This document shows positions 1-9,739 of a DNA stretch of 64,000 nucleotides, one piece after another. The translations under genes and the position numbers were made by a program. The stretch comes from Frisingicoccus caecimuris. Lineage in GTDB: Bacteria > Bacillota > Clostridia > Lachnospirales > Lachnospiraceae. The notes beneath the pieces were generated by a model that was not told the DNA's origin, searched no databases, and saw only the letters and a program-made list of their open reading frames with translations. Within the stretch, counting starts at the first letter, position 1. Every line of letters begins with the position of its first letter. The DNA lies in assembly GCF_004340975.1 (NCBI RefSeq), contig NZ_SLXA01000002.1:289750-353749 (forward strand). The letters run 5' to 3'.

Positions 1-1
1 T

Positions 2-877
2 TTATTTATTTCTGAGCGCATCCTTGGACACATCCCTGTGTTCCACCTTTGCACTGTAGTTTTTTGCTGCCAGCCGATGATAAATTCCATTGGCCATCGT
101 CACGGAACGATGTTTACCGCCAGTACAGCCAACAGCAATCACCAGTTGATTTTTTCCCTCTTTAATATATTGGGGTACAAGAAATACAAGCAGATCCTCA
201 ACCTTATCCAAGAACATGCCGGCTTCTTTACAATTCAACACATAATCCCGGACCTCCGGTTCATTTCCTGTCTTTTTACGAAGGCTTTCTACATAGTAAG
301 GATTCGGCAGAAACCGAACATCAAAAACTAAATCTGCATCTGTCGGAATGCCATATTTGAAACCAAAAGACAATACGGTCAGATAAAAGTTCTGATAGGG
401 TTCATTTTTAACGAAAATTTTATCTACCTCGCCTTTTAAATCCCGGATCAGCATCTGGCTCGTATCAATGATATAATCCGCTCTTTGTTTTAGAAACTTC
501 ATCTTTTTCCGCTCATTTTTAATTCCATCTTCAATCCGGCCGCCCACAGCCAGCGGATGCTGCCGACGCGTCTCCTTATAGCGTTTGATCAAAACTGCGT
601 CTTCGCAATCTAAAAACAGGATCTCGTAATTTATTTTCAAATCCTCTATATTTTCAAGAACTTTATTCACTGTCGCCAGGCCTTCACCGCTTCGTATATC
701 AATGCCAAGAGCGGCCTGATGCATAGCATTTTCTCCCTGAACGGACACAAGCTCTGCAAATTTAGGCAAAAGAGGCACCGGAAGATTATCCACGCAAAAA
801 TACCCGATATCCTCCAACATTTTTAATACAGAGCTTTTTCCCGCTCCGGACATTCCTGTCACAACAACAAAACGCAT
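2..877 (-). CDS. rapZ: RapZ/YvcJ-family nucleotide-binding protein
   Basis: P-loop NTPase of the RapZ (YvcJ) family, 291 aa, complete with its stop at bases 2-4. The Walker A motif GMSGAGKS lies at about residues 8-15, followed by the family signature GYFCVDNLP. The C-terminal domain carries the conserved VAVGCTGGKHRSV stretch. In enterobacteria RapZ binds UDP-GlcNAc precursors and delivers GlmZ RNA to RNase E; Gram-positive homologues bind GTP/ATP and their RNA target is unclear. A GGAGGAGG ribosome site precedes the ATG. It is the last gene visible in the uvrC-hprK-ROK-murB operon and starts 16 bp after murB, which fits a link to cell-wall precursor supply. In related genomes whiA usually follows, outside this window. 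Confidence 0.93.
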   Translation of the reverse strand: MRFVVVTGMSGAGKSSVLKMLEDIGYFCVDNLPVPLLPKFAELVSVQGENAMHQAALGIDIRSGEGLATVNKVLENIEDLKINYEILFLDCEDAVLIKRYKETRRQHPLAVGGRIEDGIKNERKKMKFLKQRADYIIDTSQMLIRDLKGEVDKIFVKNEPYQNFYLTVLSFGFKYGIPTDADLVFDVRFLPNPYYVESLRKKTGNEPEVRDYVLNCKEAGMFLDKVEDLLVFLVPQYIKEGKNQLVIAVGCTGGKHRSVTMANGIYHRLAAKNYSAKVEHRDVSKDALRNK

Positions 878-893
878 CTGTCTGCCTCCTCCT

Positions 894-1811
894 TTAAAAC
901 TCTCCGATCATCCTCACTTCCGGTTCAAGATGTACCTGAAACTTTTCATAGACGATCGCATCCACATCCTGCATTAACTGCCGTACCTGAGAAGCCGTGG
1001 CCGCTCCTGCATTAATCACAAAACCGCTATGCTTTTCCGATACCATGGCATCACCGACCCGATAGCCTTTCAGACCCGCGTCCTGGATCAGCTTGCCTGC
1101 GAAATACCCCTCCGGCCGTTTAAAGGTACTGCCTGCACTCGGATATTCCAGCGGCTGTTTTTCCTTCCGCTGTCTTGAAAGCTCCTCTACCTGTTCCAAA
1201 ATGGCTTCTGCATCACCCCGGGCAAACTTTAAGACCGCCGATAAGACAATCAGAGCTTCTTTCTGGATCCGGCTGGTACGATATCCCAGTTCCAGATCTT
1301 TTAAAGAAATTTCCAGGACCTCGCCAGCCATGTTAACCGCCCGGACAGATACAAGAACCTGTTTCATTTCTCCGCCATAAGCTCCTGCGTTCATTGTAAC
1401 AGCTCCGCCAAGCGTTCCCGGTATTCCCGTGGCAAATTCAAAGCCCGTATAGCCTCTGGCTGAAACATCCCTGGCCAGCTTTGCCAACATCACACCGGCG
1501 CCTGCACGGACACAGATTCCCGATGGTGTAATTTCTGTCTCCACAAAATCAAGGTTTTTGCATACCTGAAAAACAACCCCCCGAAAACCTTTATCGCCTA
1601 CAAGCAGATTGCTTCCATTTCCTATAACATAAAAAGAAATTTTTTTCTCTCTACACCATTTTAATCCACGGATCAGGCCTTCTTCCGTCTTCGGACATAC
1701 AAAAATATCCGCCGGCCCTCCGATTCGAAACGTCGTATGGTTTTTCATCGGTTCATTCTCACAAACCTGCCCCTGCCCGATCACAGTTTCTAATTGTTCT
1801 GCTAATGTCAT
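894..1811 (-). CDS. murB: UDP-N-acetylenolpyruvoylglucosamine reductase
   Basis: MurB, 305 aa, reduces UDP-GlcNAc-enolpyruvate to UDP-MurNAc with NADPH and FAD in the cytoplasmic branch of peptidoglycan synthesis. The FAD-binding domain shows NTTFRIGGPAD near residue 25 and the GNGSNLL loop near residue 65. The middle shows FATGIPGTLGGAV and MNAGAYGG, and the C-terminal domain has YPSAGSTFKRP with the catalytic Ser and a downstream VNAGAAT. The length and the missing extra loop fit the short type II MurB of Gram-positives. The start codon overlaps the stop of the upstream ROK kinase in an ATGA junction, so the two are translationally coupled. Confidence 0.95.
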   Translation of the reverse strand: MTLAEQLETVIGQGQVCENEPMKNHTTFRIGGPADIFVCPKTEEGLIRGLKWCREKKISFYVIGNGSNLLVGDKGFRGVVFQVCKNLDFVETEITPSGICVRAGAGVMLAKLARDVSARGYTGFEFATGIPGTLGGAVTMNAGAYGGEMKQVLVSVRAVNMAGEVLEISLKDLELGYRTSRIQKEALIVLSAVLKFARGDAEAILEQVEELSRQRKEKQPLEYPSAGSTFKRPEGYFAGKLIQDAGLKGYRVGDAMVSEKHSGFVINAGAATASQVRQLMQDVDAIVYEKFQVHLEPEVRMIGEF

Positions 1812-2812
1812 AAAATGCTATCCTCTCTCATTCTTTCAGAAATCATCATATAGGCCGCACCGAAAATTCCTGCCTCATTTCCCAGGACCGCCAGCCGCAC
1901 CGGCGTGTTCTTAAGTTCTGAAAATGCCTGTTCTCTGAAATGATGGGCGACCTTTTCCCTTAAATATTCTCCGGCAGCCGAAACTCCGCCTCCGATCAGA
2001 ATACATTCCGGATTTATCACCGCGGAAATTCCTGCCAGAGCACGTCCGAGATATTTGGTCACCGTATCGATGATCTGTTCAGCCGCCTCATCTCCGTTTT
2101 TTCCAGCGTCAAACACATCCTTCGTACTGATATTCCCTTTCTCCCGCAGTAATTCTCTTAATACAGATGGTATGTCCGTTTCATCCAGATAATGCCGGGC
2201 ATACTTCACGATACCCGTCGCCGATGCTATCTGTTCCAGGCATCCCCGGTTGCCGCAGCTGCAGTTTCCCGTAATATCCTTTTCATCCACACAGATGATA
2301 TGTCCGATCTCACCGGCACAGCCCGAAGCGCCGTTATATATCCGGCCATCAATGACAACACCGCCGCCCACGCCGGTCCCCAGGGTGACCATGATCAGAC
2401 TTTTACAGGATTTTCCGCCGCCCAGCCACATTTCACCCAGAGCCGCCACATTCGCATCATTGGCGGCACGCACCGGAATATCTTCCGGCTGGCAACTGAA
2501 TGCTCCGGCCAAAAGCTCTGATAATTCCCGGGCCGCTGCCACATTCGACCAGCCAAGATTGACACATCCTCTGACCATATTTCCGTCAGGCACAGGTCCC
2601 GGAAGCCCCATACCTACCCCTGCCAGATTGGTTATATCCACACCAAAGATCCGGCATTTATCAACAATAGTTTCCGCGATTTCCGGAAGAATATGAGAAC
2701 CATGTTCCGACACGTTTGTCGGGATAAACCATTTCTCTTTTAGGCTATCCCCAAACAGGCCGAATTTAATTTCTGTTCCGCCCACATCCACACCAATCGT
2801 CCACTTCTTCAT
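1808..2812 (-). CDS. glcK: ROK-family glucokinase
   Basis: ROK-family sugar kinase, probably ATP-dependent glucokinase, about 334 aa. The ATP-binding DVGGTEIKFG motif is at the N-terminus. GTGVGGG and the zinc-binding cluster CSCGNRGCLE sit in the middle, as in ROK glucokinases. I prefer the second in-frame ATG (2810-2812) to the one at 2822-2824, because it has an AGGATG ribosome site about 9 nt upstream and begins MKKWTIGVD as the family does. With that start, only one base separates it from the hprK stop. Pairing with HPr kinase links sugar phosphorylation to catabolite control. Substrate specificity within ROK cannot be fixed by eye, so glucose is an inference. Confidence 0.88.
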   Translation of the reverse strand: MKKWTIGVDVGGTEIKFGLFGDSLKEKWFIPTNVSEHGSHILPEIAETIVDKCRIFGVDITNLAGVGMGLPGPVPDGNMVRGCVNLGWSNVAAARELSELLAGAFSCQPEDIPVRAANDANVAALGEMWLGGGKSCKSLIMVTLGTGVGGGVVIDGRIYNGASGCAGEIGHIICVDEKDITGNCSCGNRGCLEQIASATGIVKYARHYLDETDIPSVLRELLREKGNISTKDVFDAGKNGDEAAEQIIDTVTKYLGRALAGISAVINPECILIGGGVSAAGEYLREKVAHHFREQAFSELKNTPVRLAVLGNEAGIFGAAYMMISERMREDSIL

Positions 2813-2813
2813 G

Positions 2814-3770
2814 CTAAAACTCATCCTGCTTTCCCTGAAGGTTTCCTGTCACTCTGCGGTACAATTCCTGAGCCGCATTATACCCCATCTGCTTCTGACG
2901 ATAATTAATCGCTGCTGATTCAACGATCACGGCCACATTTCGTCCCGGACGAATCGGGATGGAATGACAGACAACTTTATTGCCAAGATATTCGGTATAC
3001 TGCTCGTCCAGACCGAGACGGTCATATTCCCGCTCCCGATCCCAGGCTTCCAGTTTAACGACCAGACTGATCTTCTGAGTCTCCCGGACACTCTGGATAC
3101 CAAACAGAGATTTCACATTGACAATACCTATCCCTCGAAGTTCAATAAAATACCGGGTAATATCCGGTGCCGTACCGACAAGCTCCGTATCACTGATTTT
3201 CTTAATCTCTACCACATCATCAGAAACGAGACGGTGCCCACGCTTGATCAGCTCCAACGCGGCTTCACTCTTACCAATGCCGCTCTCACCGATAATAAGA
3301 ACGCCCTCTCCAAAAACATCCACTAAAACACCGTGAATAGAGATTCTCGGCGCCAATTCTTCTTGAAGAAAACGAATCGCTTTATTCATAAAGCCACAGG
3401 TGCCGTCCGGACAAAGCATCAGCGGTATCTTATACCGTGTTGCCAGTTCAATGACCTCATCCGCCGGTCTCAGATTCCGGCAGAAAACCATACACGGAAT
3501 CCCGGCCTGAAAAATTTTCTCATACATCTTTACACCATGGTCTTCATAATTCATTTCAACATAGGCGCTCTCCACCATGCCCACAATCTGCAGACGTTCA
3601 AAGTCAAAATGTTCAAAAAAGCCTGCCAGCTGCAGGGCCGGACGATTCACATCCGACTGGCGTATTTCCACTTTATCTACATCCACTTCCGGATTCAGAA
3701 GGGTTAATTTTAGCGGCTCCATAATTTTGCTCAATTTTACATGGTAATTTGTCGGTATATTATCAAACAT
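2814..3770 (-). CDS. hprK: HPr kinase/phosphorylase
   Basis: Bifunctional HPr(Ser) kinase/phosphorylase, about 318 aa, the sensor enzyme of Gram-positive carbon catabolite repression. It phosphorylates HPr Ser46 with ATP or pyrophosphate and reverses the reaction. The N-terminal domain is followed by the C-terminal kinase domain with Walker A GESGIGKSE near residue 150. The family signature ELRGIGIVNVKSLFG lies near residue 200. The longest frame starts at 3794, but an AAAGGGG site lies 7 nt upstream of the ATG at 3768-3770, giving the usual MFDN-type start. uvrC lies 58 bp upstream and the ROK kinase directly downstream. Confidence 0.95.
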   Translation of the reverse strand: MFDNIPTNYHVKLSKIMEPLKLTLLNPEVDVDKVEIRQSDVNRPALQLAGFFEHFDFERLQIVGMVESAYVEMNYEDHGVKMYEKIFQAGIPCMVFCRNLRPADEVIELATRYKIPLMLCPDGTCGFMNKAIRFLQEELAPRISIHGVLVDVFGEGVLIIGESGIGKSEAALELIKRGHRLVSDDVVEIKKISDTELVGTAPDITRYFIELRGIGIVNVKSLFGIQSVRETQKISLVVKLEAWDREREYDRLGLDEQYTEYLGNKVVCHSIPIRPGRNVAVIVESAAINYRQKQMGYNAAQELYRRVTGNLQGKQDEF

Positions 3771-3828
3771 TTTTTTACCCCTTTCGTTATTCACGGTCTC
3801 TAAAGTATATCATATCCGCCGGACAACA

Positions 3829-5697
3829 TCAATGCGGCTGTTTTCGGAAAAACCCGTAGACCGATTCCGCTGCCTTCTCATTCATCGACGGCACCTGTTT
3901 TAAATCTTCTACGGAAGCTTCCCGGATTTTCTGTATATCCCCGTAATAACGCATCAGCGCCTTACGCCGTGTTTCGCCAATCCCCGGTATATCCTCCAGA
4001 ATCGATTTGACCTGAGTCTTACTGCGCAGACTTCGGTGGTATTCGATCGCAAATCGGTGGGCCTCATCCTGTATCCGGGTCACCAGCCGAAAGGCCTCCG
4101 AGTTTCTGTCAATAGCAATCTCCTCATCATCAAAATAAATCCCCCGGGTCCTGTGAAAATCATCTTTGACCATGCCGCAGACCGGAATATCCAGCCCCAG
4201 TTCCATCAATACCTTCTGAGCAATATGCACCTGACCTTTTCCGCCGTCCATCAAAATCAGATCAGGGAACATCGAAAAGCTTCCCATCGCCGGATCCATA
4301 TTTTTCGCTTCCAGTTCTTTTTGCTCTCTCTGCCCATGGGTAAAGCGCCGGGTCAAAACTTCTTCCAGACTGTGATAATCATCCTGCCCCTGAATATCCC
4401 GGATTTTAAATTTGCGGTAAGCGCTCCGCTTCGGCTTTCCTTTTTCATAGACGACCATAGATCCAACCTTTTCAAAACCGCTGGTATTCGATATATCGTA
4501 GGCCTCCATGCGGGTCAGCAGCGGTAATCCGAGCAGATCGGCCAGCTCCCGCACTGCACCTACGGTCCGGGCTTCTTCCCGTTTCATTTTCTCACTGTCC
4601 TTATTCAAAATATTCATGGCATTTTTACAGGCCAATTCCACCAGCCGCTCTTTCTGCCCCTTTTTCGGCACTCTCAAAGCAACCTTCTGGCCCCTTTTTT
4701 CAGACAGCCACTGCAAAATGATCTCCTCATCCTCAATTCCTTCCGGAACCATCAATTCCCTTGGCACAAACGGTGACTCACCGTAAAACTGTTTCACAAA
4801 GGAAGTCAGCACCCCGGCCCGACTCTCATTCTCCACACCGGTGAGATAATAATGATCCCGGCCGATCAGTCGTCCGTTCCGAATAAAAAAGACCTGAACC
4901 ACCGCTTCATTGCCTGCCCGGGCCAGACCGATGACATCTCTGTCCTCCATCTGAGAACTTGTCACTTTTTGTTTTTCCGTAATCTGCCGGATACTTCGAA
5001 TCAAATCCCGGTATTCCATCGCCTTCTCATAAGCCATAGCCTCGGAAGCCTGCATCATTTTTTCCGTCAGCATCTGAATCACCGGCTCATAATTCCCGCC
5101 CAGAAACTGAAGGACCTGATGAATCTGCTTCTGATAATCCTCCTGGGAAATATTTCCCTGACAGGGCGCATCACACTGGCCGATATGATAATACAGACAC
5201 GGCCGTCCAATGCCGATATCCTTTGGCAGGTTCCGATGGCACGTCCGTATTTTATAGATTTTCCTCAGAAGTTCAATCGTATCCTTCACAGCTCCTGCAC
5301 TTGTATAGGGTCCAAAATATTTGGATTTATCCTTTTTCATTAATCGGGAAAATAAAATTCTCGGATAGGCTTCCCCCGTCGTCACTTTAATATATGGATA
5401 TGTTTTATCATCCGTCAGCATCGTATTATACTTCGGACGATATTCTTTGATCAGATTACATTCCAGAACAAGGGCTTCCAGCTCCGAATCTGTAATAATA
5501 TATTCAAACCGGGCAATATGGCTCACCATCCGGGCAATCTTCGGCGTCAGATTCCGGCTGTCCTGAAAATACTGGCGCACCCGATTTTTCAGCCGGACAG
5601 CTTTACCCACATAGATAATTTCATCCCGTTCATTGTGCATCAGATAGACGCCGGGTTTCGCCGGAAGCTTCTTTAATTCCTCTTCAATATCAAACAT
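3829..5697 (-). CDS. uvrC: Excinuclease ABC subunit C
   Basis: UvrC, 622 aa, makes the dual incisions of nucleotide excision repair after UvrAB lesion recognition. The GIY-YIG nuclease domain is N-terminal (PGVYLMH and IIYVGKA, residues about 15-35). A cysteine cluster lies near residues 150-180, and a UVR motif near residue 205-235 would contact UvrB. An RNase H-like domain ([19 protein letters not shown], residues about 395-520) is followed by C-terminal helix-hairpin-helix repeats ([13 protein letters not shown]). Length is normal. GGAGGAG lies 8 nt before the ATG. It is the first gene of the rapZ-ending operon. Confidence 0.97.
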   Translation of the reverse strand: MFDIEEELKKLPAKPGVYLMHNERDEIIYVGKAVRLKNRVRQYFQDSRNLTPKIARMVSHIARFEYIITDSELEALVLECNLIKEYRPKYNTMLTDDKTYPYIKVTTGEAYPRILFSRLMKKDKSKYFGPYTSAGAVKDTIELLRKIYKIRTCHRNLPKDIGIGRPCLYYHIGQCDAPCQGNISQEDYQKQIHQVLQFLGGNYEPVIQMLTEKMMQASEAMAYEKAMEYRDLIRSIRQITEKQKVTSSQMEDRDVIGLARAGNEAVVQVFFIRNGRLIGRDHYYLTGVENESRAGVLTSFVKQFYGESPFVPRELMVPEGIEDEEIILQWLSEKRGQKVALRVPKKGQKERLVELACKNAMNILNKDSEKMKREEARTVGAVRELADLLGLPLLTRMEAYDISNTSGFEKVGSMVVYEKGKPKRSAYRKFKIRDIQGQDDYHSLEEVLTRRFTHGQREQKELEAKNMDPAMGSFSMFPDLILMDGGKGQVHIAQKVLMELGLDIPVCGMVKDDFHRTRGIYFDDEEIAIDRNSEAFRLVTRIQDEAHRFAIEYHRSLRSKTQVKSILEDIPGIGETRRKALMRYYGDIQKIREASVEDLKQVPSMNEKAAESVYGFFRKQPH

Positions 5698-5732
5698 CCC
5701 GGAAACTCCTCCTGCTTTCTTTAAGTGTCCCT

Positions 5733-5741
5733 ATTATATCA
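5733..5741 (-). promoter_or_regulatory. Extended -10 promoter for uvrC operon
   Basis: On the minus strand TGATATAAT matches the extended -10 pattern TGNTATAAT, about 36 nt before the uvrC start. The -35 region would fall in the ftsH terminator stem and is poor, consistent with an extended -10 promoter. This is a pattern match only. Confidence 0.45.
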
Positions 5742-5751
5742 CATAGAATAT

Positions 5752-5794
5752 AAAAAAGGTAAACAACTCTCATTAAATCCAGCTGTTTACCTTT
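5752..5794 (-). terminator. Intrinsic terminator of ftsH
   Basis: Perfect 11-bp inverted repeat: AAAGGTAAACA at 5755-5765 and its complement at 5784-5794, with an 18-nt loop. On the minus strand the stem is followed by a T6 run. It lies about 20 bp after the ftsH stop, so it should end the ftsH transcript before uvrC. Confidence 0.85.
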
Positions 5795-5814
5795 CATTTC
5801 AACTATTTGGAATG

Positions 5815-7815
5815 TTATTCGTCTTCCGGCATTTTCCTCGAAGCAATGGTGACGGCACCTGTATCTTCCACCGTCGTTTCGTCGGACTCCTCTTCCTCGA
5901 CCTGCTCTTCAATCTGTGCGGCCTTTACCTCACTCTCCAAACCGGATTCCGGCTGTATCTCTTCCGGCTCCGGAATACCTTTCACTTCACGGAAAATCTT
6001 CATAAACTCTTTACCGGTAATAGTTTCTTTTTCTATAAGAAAATCTGCAATCTTGTCCAGACATTCTCTGTTTTCTTTCAGCAGTTCGACAGCTTTATCA
6101 TAAGCCACTTTAAGAATCTGCATCACTTCTTTGTCAATCTCCGTAGCCGTCTCCTGGCCGCAGTTTAACACCGTATGTCCGCTAAGATAACGGTCTTCCA
6201 CACTCTCAAGGCTCATAAGCCCAAACTTCTCGCTCATGCCATACTGGGTGACCATCGCCCGGGCAATGGCTGTCGCCCGCTCAATATCATTGGAAGCGCC
6301 TGTCGTCACCGAATCAAAGACAATGCTCTCGGCTGCCCGTCCGGCCAGCATGGTCACAAGTTCTTCTTCCATCTCAATCTGAGACATGAGGAATTTTTCC
6401 TCCTCCGGCACCTGCATCACATACCCCAGAGCCCCCATCGTTCTCGGAACAATAGTGATCTTCTGAACAGGCTCCGTATTTTTCTGAAGTGCCGCCACAA
6501 GGGCATGCCCTACTTCATGATAAGTAACAATCTTACGTTCTTTCTGGCTTAAAATACGGTCCTTCTTCTCTTTACCCGCGATGACCACTTCAACAGATTC
6601 AAACAAATCTGTCTGGGATACGGCATTACGCCCCCGTTTTACCGCCAGCAGTGCAGCTTCATTGATAATATTCGCCAGGTCTGAACCCACAGCTCCCGAC
6701 GTTGCCTTGGCAATTTCTTCAAAGTCAACCGTTTCATCCATATGAACATTTCTGGCATGAACTTTTAAAATATCTACCCGGCCGATCAAATCCGGTTTTT
6801 CTACAATAATCCGACGGTCAAACCGTCCCGGACGAAGAATGGCCTTGTCAAGAATCTCCGGACGGTTCGTTGCTGCCAAAACGATAATACCTTTTGAGGA
6901 GTCAAAACCATCCATCTCAGAAAGCAGCTGGTTCAGCGTCTGTTCCCGCTCATCATTACCGCCATAACGGGAATCTCTGCTCTTACCGATGGCATCCAGT
7001 TCATCGATAAAAATAATGCACGGCGCGGTTTCCTGAGCCTTTTTAAACAGGTCACGAACACGGGATGCCCCCACACCGACAAACATTTCGACAAAATCTG
7101 AACCTGTCAAAGAGTAAAACGGTACATTCGCTTCACCGGCCACAGCCTTTGCCAACAGGGTCTTGCCGGTTCCCGGAGGTCCGACAAGCAGGGCTCCCTT
7201 TGGCAGCTTGGCGCCAATCTTTGTATATTTGGCCGGATTGTGAAGAAAATCCACGATTTCTGTCAGTGACTCTTTGGATTCTTCCTGTCCTGCCACATCT
7301 TTAAATGTAATTCCCGTTTCTTTCTGCATATAAGTTCTGGCCGTGGACTTTCCGACGCCCATCATACCGCCGCCCTTCATCGACCGCATGAGCCACCAGA
7401 ACATTGCTACCATCGCAAGAATCGGGAGTACATAAGACATAAAGAGAGAAAAAATCATCGAACTGGACGAGGTGACCTCTTCGTTAAATTCCACGCCACC
7501 GGCTTCCAGCCGCTCAGTCAGGCCGTCGTAATCGACTTTTCCTGTCCAATAGACGATGGCTCTTTCTGAATCATCTTTGACAAATTCGATCGTATCGTAC
7601 TTAATTTCTGCCTTCTTTACTTCTCCGGCATCCACCCATTCCAAAAACTGATTATAAGGTACTTCCTCCCGCCGACTTTCCTGCATCTTTGAGAGCAGAC
7701 CATGAATCAGCATTACTGCCAGAAAAGCCGTGATCATGATAATGATCAGATTTTGTATATTCTTTTTATTATCATCATTTTTTTTATTTTGATCATTTCT
7801 GTTGTTATCTTCCAT
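5815..7815 (-). CDS. ftsH: ATP-dependent zinc metalloprotease FtsH
   Basis: Membrane-anchored AAA+ protease FtsH, about 666 aa, degrades misfolded and regulatory membrane and cytosolic proteins. An N-terminal TM helix is near residues 18-38 and a second near 125-145, with a small extracytoplasmic domain between. The AAA module has Walker A GPPGTGKT, Walker B IIFIDELDA, and the SRH region with RPGRFDR. The peptidase domain has HEVGH zinc ligands. The tail after about residue 610 is acidic and low complexity. The longest frame opens at a GTG (7833); the ATG at 7813-7815 has AAAGGAGG 5 nt upstream and is preferred. It is divergent from pyrG. Confidence 0.97.
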   Translation of the reverse strand: MEDNNRNDQNKKNDDNKKNIQNLIIIMITAFLAVMLIHGLLSKMQESRREEVPYNQFLEWVDAGEVKKAEIKYDTIEFVKDDSERAIVYWTGKVDYDGLTERLEAGGVEFNEEVTSSSSMIFSLFMSYVLPILAMVAMFWWLMRSMKGGGMMGVGKSTARTYMQKETGITFKDVAGQEESKESLTEIVDFLHNPAKYTKIGAKLPKGALLVGPPGTGKTLLAKAVAGEANVPFYSLTGSDFVEMFVGVGASRVRDLFKKAQETAPCIIFIDELDAIGKSRDSRYGGNDEREQTLNQLLSEMDGFDSSKGIIVLAATNRPEILDKAILRPGRFDRRIIVEKPDLIGRVDILKVHARNVHMDETVDFEEIAKATSGAVGSDLANIINEAALLAVKRGRNAVSQTDLFESVEVVIAGKEKKDRILSQKERKIVTYHEVGHALVAALQKNTEPVQKITIVPRTMGALGYVMQVPEEEKFLMSQIEMEEELVTMLAGRAAESIVFDSVTTGASNDIERATAIARAMVTQYGMSEKFGLMSLESVEDRYLSGHTVLNCGQETATEIDKEVMQILKVAYDKAVELLKENRECLDKIADFLIEKETITGKEFMKIFREVKGIPEPEEIQPESGLESEVKAAQIEEQVEEEESDETTVEDTGAVTIASRKMPEDE

Positions 7816-7855
7816 GTTTCCTCCTTTGGCCACGCATTCAGACTGCCATCTAATT

Positions 7856-7884
7856 ATTATAATGGTCCTTCGGTCTCAAATCAA
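7856..7884 (-). promoter_or_regulatory. ftsH promoter
   Basis: Minus strand TTGATT (plus 7879-7884) and TATAAT (plus 7856-7861), separated by exactly 17 bp, about 40 nt upstream of the ftsH start. This is a sigma-A type match by eye. Confidence 0.65.
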
Positions 7885-7916
7885 TACTTGTACGCAAATT
7901 TTCGATGAAAAAAGTA

Positions 7917-7945
7917 TGGATAAACTGTGAATTTAGGTGTATAAT
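7917..7945 (+). promoter_or_regulatory. Candidate pyrG promoter
   Basis: TGGATA at 7917-7922 and TATAAT at 7940-7945 are spaced 17 bp apart, giving a leader of about 50 nt before pyrG. A second TTGACA at 7962-7967 with TATAAG at 7984-7989 overlaps the ribosome binding site and is less likely to be the working promoter. Confidence 0.5.
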
Positions 7946-8000
7946 GACTTAATTATTAATATTGACAACCTTGATTTATACAGTATAAGGAGGAGCAAGC

Positions 8001-9605
8001 ATGGCAGTAAAATACGTTTTTGTCACCGGAGGTGTCGTATCCGGCCTTGGAAAAGGTATTACCGCAGCCTCTCTCGGCCGCCTTTTAAAAGCCAGAGGCT
8101 ACAATGTTACTATGCAGAAATTTGATCCATATTTAAATGTGGACCCCGGAACCATGAACCCATATCAGCACGGTGAAGTATTTGTCACTGATGATGGCAC
8201 GGAGACGGACCTGGATCTTGGACATTATGAACGTTTTATCGATACCTCTTTAAACAGTCAGAGTAATGTGACCAGCGGAAAAGTCTACTGGGATGTTTTA
8301 TCTGCAGAACGCCGAGGCGATTTCGGGGGCAATACCGTTCAGGTTATCCCGCATATTACCAACGCCATCAAGAGCCGTTTTTACCATAATGACCAGAACA
8401 AAACGACCGAAATTGCTATTATTGAAGTCGGCGGCACCGTCGGCGATATTGAAAGCCAGCCATTTCTTGAATCCATTCGTCAGTTCCAGCACGACATCGG
8501 CCGCGAAAACTGCATGTTGATTCATGTTACACTGATTCCATATCTCCGTAGTTCCGGCGAAATGAAAACAAAACCGACACAGAACACGGTCAAAGACCTT
8601 CAGTCCCTTGGAATTCAACCGGACGTTATCGTCTGCCGTTCCGAACTGCCTCTGACAGATGATATCAGAGATAAGATTTCCCTGTTCTGTAATGTTCCTC
8701 AAAATTGTGTTATTGAAAATCTGGACGTAGAAGTTCTATATGAAGCTCCTCTGGCTATGGAAAAAGAGCATCTCGCCCATGTTGTCTGCAAACGTCTTGG
8801 TATTGACTGTCCAGAACCTGACTTAAAAGACTGGGAAGCTATGGTAGATGCCTGGAAACATCCTGAAAAAGAAGTTACCATTGCTCTTGTTGGAAAATAT
8901 ATCCAGCTTCATGACGCTTATCTCAGTGTAGTGGAAGCTTTAAAGCATGCAGGTGTTGCCAACCGAGCAGAAGTTCATATCAAATGGGTAGATTCAGAAC
9001 TTGTCAGCTCTTATAATGTAGCGGAAGTCCTCGGTGATGTGGACGGCATCCTTGTACCGGGCGGCTTCGGTGACCGCGGTATCGAAGGTAAGATAACAGC
9101 TATTCAGTATGCCCGTGAAAACAACGTTCCCTTTCTCGGTCTCTGCCTTGGTATGCAGATGGCCATTGTGGAATTTGCCCGCCATGTTCTCGGATATGCA
9201 GATGCCCACAGTTCTGAACTGAATCCGGCAACGACACATCCATTCATTCACATTATGCCGGATCAGCATGGAATCACAGATTTGGGCGGTACTTTGAGAC
9301 TTGGTGCTTACAAATGTATTCTTGACCCGAATTCCAAAGCTTATCAGCTCTATGGCACCCGTGAAATTAACGAACGTCACCGTCACCGTTACGAGGTGAA
9401 CAATGACTATCGTCAGGAACTGGTTGAAAATGGCATGAACCTCTGCGGCATATCTCCGGATGGCCGCATCGTGGAAATGATCGAACTGGATTCCCATCCT
9501 TGGTTTATCGCAACCCAGGCCCATCCGGAATTCAAATCCAGACCGAACAAATGCCATCCTCTATTCCGCGGTTTTATTGAGGCGGCGCTTACCAAGGTAA
9601 AGTAA
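8001..9605 (+). CDS. pyrG: CTP synthase
   Basis: CTP synthase, 534 aa, aminates UTP to CTP using glutamine and ATP. The N-terminal synthetase domain (residues about 1-270) has the P-loop-like [10 protein letters not shown] near residue 10 and the [13 protein letters not shown] block. The C-terminal class I glutamine amidotransferase domain has the nucleophile elbow LGLCLGMQ near residue 380 and a terminal catalytic His/Glu in [10 protein letters not shown]. Length is typical. AAGGAGG precedes the ATG. It is a single-gene plus-strand unit, divergent from ftsH and convergent with the Cof phosphatase. Confidence 0.97.
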   Translation: MAVKYVFVTGGVVSGLGKGITAASLGRLLKARGYNVTMQKFDPYLNVDPGTMNPYQHGEVFVTDDGTETDLDLGHYERFIDTSLNSQSNVTSGKVYWDVLSAERRGDFGGNTVQVIPHITNAIKSRFYHNDQNKTTEIAIIEVGGTVGDIESQPFLESIRQFQHDIGRENCMLIHVTLIPYLRSSGEMKTKPTQNTVKDLQSLGIQPDVIVCRSELPLTDDIRDKISLFCNVPQNCVIENLDVEVLYEAPLAMEKEHLAHVVCKRLGIDCPEPDLKDWEAMVDAWKHPEKEVTIALVGKYIQLHDAYLSVVEALKHAGVANRAEVHIKWVDSELVSSYNVAEVLGDVDGILVPGGFGDRGIEGKITAIQYARENNVPFLGLCLGMQMAIVEFARHVLGYADAHSSELNPATTHPFIHIMPDQHGITDLGGTLRLGAYKCILDPNSKAYQLYGTREINERHRHRYEVNNDYRQELVENGMNLCGISPDGRIVEMIELDSHPWFIATQAHPEFKSRPNKCHPLFRGFIEAALTKVK

Positions 9606-9615
9606 TCATTAAACA

Positions 9616-9708
9616 AAAAACCGGAAGGGACTATGATTCTCCGGGCGTGTTTGCAAACCCGCCTGGCTTGAACGGGCAAAACGCCCGGATTCGTCCCTTC
9701 CGGTTTTT
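9616..9708. terminator. Long three-tier bidirectional terminator
   Basis: A 93-nt nested inverted repeat between convergent genes. The outer 16-bp stem pairs 9616-9631 with 9693-9708 and is flanked by A5 and T5, so it works on both strands. A middle stem pairs TCCGGGCGT (9640-9648) with 9681-9689, extended by TTTGC/GCAAA. A short CCCG/CGGG helix caps it. It lies 10 bp after the pyrG stop and 31 bp from the Cof gene stop. Confidence 0.85.
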
Positions 9709-9739
9709 CTATATTTGTAACAGATTTTTAATAGATTCT

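Noticed and set aside
7962..7989. TTGACA-16-TATAAG as the pyrG promoter
   Set aside because: Its -10 overlaps the ribosome site and would give an almost leaderless RNA; the upstream TGGATA-17-TATAAT is more plausible.
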